A DNA stretch of 42,019 nucleotides from Clostridia bacterium. Lineage in GTDB: Bacteria; Bacillota; Clostridia; Oscillospirales; Acutalibacteraceae. Under the pieces are notes generated by a model that saw only the letters and a list, made by a program, of their open reading frames with translations, made no database searches and had not been told where the DNA came from. The DNA lies in contig JAFRJS010000057.1 of assembly GCA_017432165.1 (NCBI GenBank), positions 1 to 42,019 of the forward strand, given 5' to 3'. Positions 37,096-42,019 of this stretch are shown one piece after another. Within the stretch, counting starts at the first letter, position 1. Each line of letters starts with the position of its first letter. The position numbers and the translations under genes are program-made.

Positions 37096-37539
37096 TTAAT
37101 TAATCTTTGTTTTTTTAAGTTTTTCTTTAAGTTCGTTTATTTTTTGTTGTAGCTCGTTTATTTTTTGTTGTAAGTTATAATTTTCAAACCATAAATTATT
37201 GTACTCACGTGTTAATTTAGTAATTTCTTTATCCTTTTCTGTTGCAGTGCTAAGTACAAATTCAATTATATCTACATAGAAATTTTTAGAATTATTTTTA
37301 ATAATATCTTCGTTTTTATTGTAGAATGATGTTATGCTTTCCGCCATTGATTGGCTAATACTTTTACCGTTAAAGTAATAATTGTCTAAAAGTATTGTGT
37401 TGTGCTCCCATTTTATTCCAGCTTTTGCGTATTCTTCTTTGGTGTATTTATCGGACCCAAGGAAGAAAGCCGAGCAGCTTTGCAGCATTGTTACGCCAAT
37501 AACGGCAGTACATAATAATGATTTTAAAATTTTCTTCAA
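37096..37539 (-). CDS. Putative small lipoprotein with C-terminal leucine-zipper coiled coil
   Basis: 147 residues, not recognised as a known family. A basic start and hydrophobic stretch (KKILKSLLCTAVIGVTMLQS) end in a lipobox-like LQSC, so Cys22 may be lipidated and the protein anchored outside the membrane. A middle region with SMAESITSFYNKNEDII follows. The last 45 residues are a coiled coil with heptads LQQKINE, LQQKINE, LKEKLKK. I chose TTG at 37539, with GGAGG nine bases upstream; the TTG at 37548 would touch the ribosome binding site. It has its own strong promoter and no obvious partner gene. Confidence 0.65.
   Translation of the reverse strand: MKKILKSLLCTAVIGVTMLQSCSAFFLGSDKYTKEEYAKAGIKWEHNTILLDNYYFNGKSISQSMAESITSFYNKNEDIIKNNSKNFYVDIIEFVLSTATEKDKEITKLTREYNNLWFENYNLQQKINELQQKINELKEKLKKTKIN
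37129..37170 (-). repeat. Tandem 21-base repeat encoding two heptads
   Basis: Two adjacent 21-base units differ at two positions and encode LQQKINE twice. The near-identity at DNA level, not only protein level, suggests a recent duplication of one heptad that could change in copy number. Confidence 0.8.
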
Positions 37540-37572
37540 AAGTTTCAACCTCCAAATTTAGTTTGTATTTTT

Positions 37573-37601
37573 ATTGTAACATATACAAAACAAAAAGTCA
37601 A
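37573..37601 (-). promoter_or_regulatory. Promoter of the lipoprotein gene
   Basis: On the reverse strand: TTGACT (37596-37601), 17 bases, TACAAT (37573-37578), with a TG extension. The -35 box lies within one arm of the upstream terminator hairpin. Confidence 0.78.
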
Positions 37602-37627
37602 CATTTAATTTTTAAAACGTTGACTTT
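37587..37627 (-). terminator. Terminator of the nifS-iscU transcript
   Basis: Read on the reverse strand, AAAGTCAACGTTT pairs with AAATGTTGACTTT (13 pairs, one G-U; outer arms at 37619-37627 and 37594-37602), loop of eight bases, followed by TTGTTTTG. It lies 33 bases after the iscU stop. Confidence 0.75.
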
Positions 37628-37659
37628 ATATATGAATAACTATTTAATAATAATACACT

Positions 37660-38094
37660 TTATTTTTCGCAGGAGCATGCGCCGTGGCAATCTTTTGAAT
37701 ACTCGCCAACAATCGGTGTGGGGTCTATACCTTTTTTGATGTAATAGTCCGCAAGTGCTGCTTTAATGGCTTGCTCGGCCAATACCGAGCAGTGTATTTT
37801 AACCGGCGGGAGCCCATCGAGGGCTTCTAAAACTGCTTTATTTGTAACTTTAAGTGCTTCTTCTATTGATTTGCCTTTTATAAGTTCAGTTGCCATGGAG
37901 CTTGTGGCAATTGCAGCCCCGCAGCCAAAAGTTTTAAATTTTACGTCTGTTATAATTCCGCTGTCTATTTTAAGATACATTTTCATAATGTCCCCGCATT
38001 TTGGGTTGCCTACTTCGCCGATTCCGTCGGCGTTTTCGATTTCCCCAACGTTTCTGGGATTAGAAAAATGATCCATTACTTTTTCGCTGTACAT
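37660..38094 (-). CDS. Iron-sulfur cluster scaffold protein (IscU/NifU type)
   Basis: A 144-residue scaffold on which Fe-S clusters are built from sulfur delivered by the cysteine desulfurase encoded just before it. The three cluster cysteines are present: Cys33 (PKCGD), Cys58 (FGCGAA) and Cys102 (IHCSVLA), with Asp35. Beyond the usual domain a short tail adds three cysteines (DCHGACSC), seen in some clostridial NifU-like proteins. TAAGGAGG precedes the ATG. The nifS-nifU pair fits a minimal anaerobe Fe-S system. Confidence 0.92.
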   Translation of the reverse strand: MYSEKVMDHFSNPRNVGEIENADGIGEVGNPKCGDIMKMYLKIDSGIITDVKFKTFGCGAAIATSSMATELIKGKSIEEALKVTNKAVLEALDGLPPVKIHCSVLAEQAIKAALADYYIKKGIDPTPIVGEYSKDCHGACSCEK

Positions 38095-38118
38095 AATATT
38101 CCTCCTTAATTTATAGTT

Positions 38119-39297
38119 TTAACTTTTTTTAATTATTTTTTCCCAAAGTGGGGACATACTGCGAAGTTTTTCTACGATTTTTTTAACTTGCTCTATAACG
38201 TAATCAATTTCTTCGTCTGTGTTTTCTTCGCTAAGAGATAATCTTAAAGATCCGTGCGCAATTTCATGTGGAAGACCGATTGCCAAAAGCACGTGGCTTG
38301 GGTCCAAAGACCCAGAAGTACACGCAGAGCCTGAAGAAGCGCAAATTCCTGCCATATCTAAAAATAGCAAGAGCGATTCGCCTTCAATACCTTCAAAACT
38401 TATATTTACATTTCCCGGTAGCCTTTTAATGGGGTCTCCGTTTAATCTGGAATGAGAAATTTTTAACAGTTCATGTATGAGCTTATCTCTTTTCTTGGCA
38501 AGCTTACCGGATTTGATATTTATGTCTGTGCATGCGATTTCAATAGCTTTTCCGAGGCCAACAATTCCCGCAGTGTTTTCTGTTCCTGCTCTTTTTTTGG
38601 ATTCCTGAGCTCCGCCGTGCATAAAGTTTGTGATTTTAACTCCTTTTTTAATAAATAATGCGCCGGTTCCTTTTGGCCCGCCGAATTTATGAGCGGAAAG
38701 TGAAAGAAGGTCTATGTTTTGAGCTTTAACATCAATTGGTATGTGCCCAACGGCTTGTACGGCATCTGTGTGAAAAATAACATGCTTTTCACGGCAAATT
38801 TTTCCGATTTTTTCTATTGGTTGAATAGTTCCGATTTCATTGTTTGCATACATTATCGAAACCAAACACGTTTTGTCGGTAATGGCATTCTTAACATCTT
38901 CGGGGTTTATAAGTCCGTTTTCATCTACATTTAAGTACGTTACTTCAAAGCCGTGCTTTTCTAAAAATTCCGTAGTGTGAAGCACCGCATGATGTTCTAT
39001 TTTAGATGTTATTATATGATTTTTTCCGTTTTTTAGTCCTTCCAAAGCTACGCCTTTAATGGCCCAGTTGTCGGATTCTGTTCCGCAAGATGTAAAGAAT
39101 ATCTCATTTTTTTCAGCGCCCAAAGCATTTGCTACGTGGTTTCTTGCAATTTCCACTTTTTCACGTGCGGTTTTTCCGGTTTTGTAAATGGTGGAGGGAT
39201 TCCCGAAATTATCCTTAAACATCGGCAACATTTCGTTTAAAACTTCCGATTTTACGGGCGTTGTTGCGGCATTGTCCATATAAATAGTTTGTTTCAT
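38119..39297 (-). CDS. Cysteine desulfurase (NifS/IscS)
   Basis: A 392-residue PLP enzyme that removes sulfur from cysteine for Fe-S assembly and tRNA thiolation. It opens [14 protein letters not shown]-binding His103 (SKIEHHAVL) and Lys204 ([13 protein letters not shown]) and the catalytic loop Cys326 ([12 protein letters not shown]) are visible; the long loop marks the IscS/NifS group I. I chose ATG at 39297 with AGGTGAT upstream; the GTG at 39309 is inside that site. glyS ends about 20 bases before it and the scaffold gene follows. Confidence 0.94.
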   Translation of the reverse strand: MKQTIYMDNAATTPVKSEVLNEMLPMFKDNFGNPSTIYKTGKTAREKVEIARNHVANALGAEKNEIFFTSCGTESDNWAIKGVALEGLKNGKNHIITSKIEHHAVLHTTEFLEKHGFEVTYLNVDENGLINPEDVKNAITDKTCLVSIMYANNEIGTIQPIEKIGKICREKHVIFHTDAVQAVGHIPIDVKAQNIDLLSLSAHKFGGPKGTGALFIKKGVKITNFMHGGAQESKKRAGTENTAGIVGLGKAIEIACTDINIKSGKLAKKRDKLIHELLKISHSRLNGDPIKRLPGNVNISFEGIEGESLLLFLDMAGICASSGSACTSGSLDPSHVLLAIGLPHEIAHGSLRLSLSEENTDEEIDYVIEQVKKIVEKLRSMSPLWEKIIKKS

Positions 39298-39316
39298 AGT
39301 TAGTATCACCTGCTTT

Positions 39317-40678
39317 TTAAAAATTAATTTTATTCTCGATGTGATTTTTTAAGTCTTCAATTTTTATGCGTTTTTGTTTCATTGTGTCGCGGTCGCGAAT
39401 TGTTACGCAGCCGTCGGTTTCGCTGTCAAAATCATAGGTTATGCAAAGTGGAGTGCCGATTTCGTCTTGTCTGCGGTAACGTTTACCGATCGATCCGGAA
39501 TCATCGTAATCAACCATAAAGTGTTTTGATAATTCATCTTTAATTTTTTCTGCTTTTTCGCCCAATTTTTTAGAAAGCGGCAAAATACACGCTTTAAACG
39601 GAGCCAAAGCGGGGTGTAGTTTTAAAACTATGCGGGAGTCTTTTTCGTCGATTTTTTCTTCAGTATAAGCGTCGCATAAAAATGCAAGAGCGACTCTGTC
39701 TGCGCCCAAAGAAGGTTCAATTACATACGGAATGTATCTTTCGTTTGTTTCTTGGTCGAAATATTCCAGGTTTTTGCCCGAAAATTCTTGATGTTTACCA
39801 AGGTCAAAGTTAGTTCTGTCCGCAATTCCCCAAAGCTCTCCCCAGCCGAACGGGAATTCGTATTCAATGTCGGAAGTTGCTGTGGAATAGTGCGAAAGTT
39901 CCTCTTTGGAATGGTCGCGCAGCCGGATATTTTCCGGATTTATACCCAAATTTAGAAGCCAGTTTTTGCAAAAATCTTTCCAGTAATTAAACCACTTTAT
40001 ATCTGTTCCGGGTTTGCAGAAAAATTCCAGTTCCATTTGCTCAAATTCGCGGGTTCTGAACGTAAAATTTCCCGGAGTGATTTCATTTCTGAACGATTTT
40101 CCTATTTGCCCAATTCCAAAGGGGATTTTTTTTCTTGAAGAGCGCTGAACGTTTGCAAAATTCACAAAAATTCCTTGTGCTGTTTCCGGGCGAAGGTAAA
40201 TTTCGTTTTTACTTTCTTCGGTAACGCCCTGAAATGTTTTAAACATAAGATTAAACTTGCGAATACCCGTAAAATTAGATTTTCCACAGTTTGGGCAGAC
40301 TATATTTTTTTCTTTTATCTTGCTTTCCATTTCTTCAAAGGTCATTGCATTTGCATCAATTCCGTTATCTTCCAAAAGTTTATCCGCACGGTATCTTGTT
40401 TTGCATTCCTTACAGTCCATTAAAGGGTCAGAAAATCCACCCACATGCCCCGAAGCTTCCCATACTCTGGGGTTCATCAAAATTGCAGAGTCCAGCCCAA
40501 CGTTATATTTACATTCTTGAATAAACTTTTTAATCCACAGTTTTTTTATGTTATTTTTAAATTCTACTCCAAGCGGGCCATAATCCCATGTGTTTGAAAG
40601 TCCACCATAAATATCTGATCCCGGGAAAATAAATCCTCTGTTTTTGCAAAGATTTACTATTTTTTCCATGCTTTTCAT
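39317..40678 (-). CDS. glyS: Glycyl-tRNA synthetase, single-chain dimeric type
   Basis: A 453-residue class II synthetase of the alpha2 type (GlyQS), not the alpha2-beta2 form of many bacteria. [18 protein letters not shown] and the motif 1 region [14 protein letters not shown] open it. Motif 2 [25 protein letters not shown] is complete in essence (FRNEI...REFEQ). Motif 3 has [14 protein letters not shown]. An inserted cysteine segment [11 protein letters not shown] with CPNCGKSNF may bind zinc. AAAGGG precedes the ATG. No glycine T-box is present upstream. Confidence 0.95.
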   Translation of the reverse strand: MKSMEKIVNLCKNRGFIFPGSDIYGGLSNTWDYGPLGVEFKNNIKKLWIKKFIQECKYNVGLDSAILMNPRVWEASGHVGGFSDPLMDCKECKTRYRADKLLEDNGIDANAMTFEEMESKIKEKNIVCPNCGKSNFTGIRKFNLMFKTFQGVTEESKNEIYLRPETAQGIFVNFANVQRSSRKKIPFGIGQIGKSFRNEITPGNFTFRTREFEQMELEFFCKPGTDIKWFNYWKDFCKNWLLNLGINPENIRLRDHSKEELSHYSTATSDIEYEFPFGWGELWGIADRTNFDLGKHQEFSGKNLEYFDQETNERYIPYVIEPSLGADRVALAFLCDAYTEEKIDEKDSRIVLKLHPALAPFKACILPLSKKLGEKAEKIKDELSKHFMVDYDDSGSIGKRYRRQDEIGTPLCITYDFDSETDGCVTIRDRDTMKQKRIKIEDLKNHIENKINF

Positions 40679-40709
40679 TAAGTATCTAACCCTTTCTATC
40701 TTTATATAT

Positions 40710-40752
40710 AAAAAGCCGAAAATCAGCTGATTTTAACCGCATGCTGATTTTC
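40710..40752 (-). terminator. Terminator overlapping the end of nrdG
   Basis: On the reverse strand GAAAATCAGC (40743-40752) pairs perfectly with GCTGATTTTC (40718-40727), 15-base loop, then GGCTTTTT. The nrdG stop codon (40723-40725) is inside the second arm. An overlapping 16-base palindrome (40719-40734) offers a second fold. glyS may need its own promoter or readthrough. Confidence 0.65.
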
Positions 40753-41229
40753 TGAATTTAAGTTTATACCCAGAACATCATCAAATACAGGATTTGAATC
40801 CGGTATAAACCTTCCGTATTTAATTATAATATTATTGAAATTTTGAAGCAACTTTAATTTACTTGTTATTTCTTCGGCATAGTATCCTGTGTAAATAACA
40901 AAATCATCACTACAATTATTTTCTCTAAAATATGAAACAAGATTTAAAACTTCTTCAAATTGAAGCATAGGCTCAAGCCCACCAACAACAACCGCGCTGG
41001 TTAGAGGATTTTTTATATATCTTTGAAAAATATCCGGAATAAATACTTTTTTGTCCGGGAGTTTGGCGATTTTTGAATTTTGACAAATGCTAAAATCCAG
41101 ACCTTTTTCTTTAAGGCATTTAAAATCGCATTTAACCGTAGCAATGAACATGGAAGCTTTTTTGTAATCCTGAAAATTTTCGTCCACAATCTCTTTTACA
41201 TTCATATAAAGTGGAGAATTAATGTTCAT
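40723..41229 (-). CDS. nrdG: Anaerobic ribonucleotide reductase activating protein (NrdG-like, divergent radical SAM)
   Basis: A 168-residue probable activase that uses S-adenosylmethionine to place the glycyl radical on NrdD. Cysteines are Cys34, Cys38 and Cys49 (spacing C-x3-C-x10-C) rather than the standard C-x3-C-x2-C, followed by QNSK. The [15 protein letters not shown] segment matches the GGEP block of the activase family. Context is decisive: its ATG overlaps the end of nrdD by 11 bases. The unusual cysteine spacing matches a less common clostridial and phage variant I recall, but alignment is needed. Confidence 0.8.
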   Translation of the reverse strand: MNINSPLYMNVKEIVDENFQDYKKASMFIATVKCDFKCLKEKGLDFSICQNSKIAKLPDKKVFIPDIFQRYIKNPLTSAVVVGGLEPMLQFEEVLNLVSYFRENNCSDDFVIYTGYYAEEITSKLKLLQNFNNIIIKYGRFIPDSNPVFDDVLGINLNSENQHAVKIS

Positions 41230-42019
41230 TTAAATCAAACCACTTTCTCTGTTCAAATTCGCGTTTTCTTTCTTTGCTATATGCTGAAACGGGAACTAAA
41301 AATCCAACTATTCTGGAGTATGTATCCATTGGAGCTTCGCCACATTTTGGGCAACTTTTAGAAAAGAAAGCATGTTCGCTTGGGCAAACGGATATCTTGC
41401 AATTATAAGCAAAGTATATAACACCCGATTTCGCAATATAGTTAAGAAGTTCCCAGGCTTGTTCTTCGTTGGCAAATTTTCCGGCAAGGTTTATGTGCGA
41501 AATTTGTCCGCCACCGCATTCTTTATCTAAAAGAGCGCCAAGTTTGATTTTTTCGTTAAGTGTGCATTTTTCCATAAGTGGGATCCACTGGTTTGAATAT
41601 ATAAAATATTCGTCTTTATCGGGATATAAAATAGCATCTTTTTGGCTAAGAACCACATTAGCACGTTCTGCCGGAATTGCTTCCACATTAATGCTGTAAT
41701 CAAATTTGTAAGAATCTTTCTTTTCGTTTATAGCATTTAAAATTTGCTTGGCAAATTCCAAACCTTCTTCTGAATAAGATTTATTTTCAAAAGAGTCTGT
41801 GTCGATTAATCCAAATTCACAAATTGCTTCATACATAGCGGTAATGCCGATTGTATTATATTGCTTTTCTATTTCGATTAGTCCATAAGAATAATTTGGC
41901 AGTAGGCCTTTTTTAATGTTTTGTTTAATAATATCTCTTACAACGTCAAGCACTTTAACGCAAATATCAATTCTTCTGTTTAGAATTTTTAAGAATTTTT
42001 CTTTGTTTTTATTAGATTC
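41219..42019 (-). CDS. nrdD: Anaerobic ribonucleoside-triphosphate reductase NrdD, C-terminal part
   Basis: Partial: 266 residues, open at the right edge (base 42019 begins a codon). It is the C-terminal third of the oxygen-independent class III reductase, which makes dNTPs. It shows the late barrel segment CGGGQISHINLAGKF and the zinc site of two cysteine pairs (CKISVCPSEH and CPKCGEAP). The glycyl-radical loop is RIVGFL; the usual form is R-x-x-G-Y, so Phe follows the radical Gly here. The stop overlaps the nrdG start. Probably regulated by NrdR, but the promoter is outside the window. Confidence 0.93.
   Translation of the reverse strand, partial: ESNKNKEKFLKILNRRIDICVKVLDVVRDIIKQNIKKGLLPNYSYGLIEIEKQYNTIGITAMYEAICEFGLIDTDSFENKSYSEEGLEFAKQILNAINEKKDSYKFDYSINVEAIPAERANVVLSQKDAILYPDKDEYFIYSNQWIPLMEKCTLNEKIKLGALLDKECGGGQISHINLAGKFANEEQAWELLNYIAKSGVIYFAYNCKISVCPSEHAFFSKSCPKCGEAPMDTYSRIVGFLVPVSAYSKERKREFEQRKWFDLNEH

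Noticed and set aside
37518..37739. Forward reading frame opposite the lipoprotein and iscU ends
   Set aside because: It overlaps a promoter and terminator on the other strand, has no ribosome binding site and no recognisable protein pattern.

Overview
The window is AT-rich chromosomal DNA with very short intergenic gaps. Its gene content points to a Gram-positive anaerobe of the Clostridia or a close relative. The pointers are HrcA/CIRCE heat-shock control, RNase J, the GdpP c-di-AMP phosphodiesterase, a TepA-type ClpP homologue, single-chain glycyl-tRNA synthetase, oxygen-independent ribonucleotide reductase (NrdD/NrdG), bifunctional AdhE, and AGGAGG-type ribosome binding sites with many GTG/TTG starts. 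No phage, insertion sequence, CRISPR array, tRNA or rRNA was seen. The species cannot be named from the sequence.

Layout: 1-4586 holds the end of rnc, then ftsY, yqeK, rsfS and leuS in one tight forward run. 4647-7273 is adhE with its terminator, facing ruvX. 7732-12526 is a stress operon, hrcA-grpE-dnaK-dnaJ, under one sigma-A-type promoter and a perfect CIRCE operator; hrcA appears to start at CTG. 12530-12844 is a reverse-strand double-glycine (Nif11-like) peptide gene. 13059-13542 carries a DUF1292 gene and a probable 6S RNA. 13621-17781 holds cvpA-like, pgsA, a zinc-finger Clp ATPase and nrdR. 17784-18068 is a second reverse-strand double-glycine peptide gene. 18232-25511 holds tepA, uppP, ftsK/spoIIIE, a metallo-beta-lactamase/DUF3006 pair and a KimA-like permease. 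25544-27734 encodes a polar amino-acid ABC transporter whose binding protein is fused to its permease. 27752-31883 holds tsaE, tsaB, rpiB, upp and a membrane nucleotide-sugar dehydratase. rnhA (reverse) and rnj (forward) diverge around 32350-32590. gdpP and rplI follow. From 37096 to the right edge the reverse strand carries a small lipoprotein gene, the iscU/nifU-nifS pair, glyS, nrdG and the end of nrdD.

Most genes are core housekeeping: translation, tRNA modification, protein quality control, membrane and wall lipid carriers, Fe-S assembly and RNA decay. The less ordinary parts are the two orphan double-glycine peptides with their own strong promoters, the CTG start of hrcA, a strong internal ribosome binding site at the domain junction of adhE, a long inverted repeat between rnj and gdpP, a divergent NrdG, and several places where terminators overlap coding ends or promoters.
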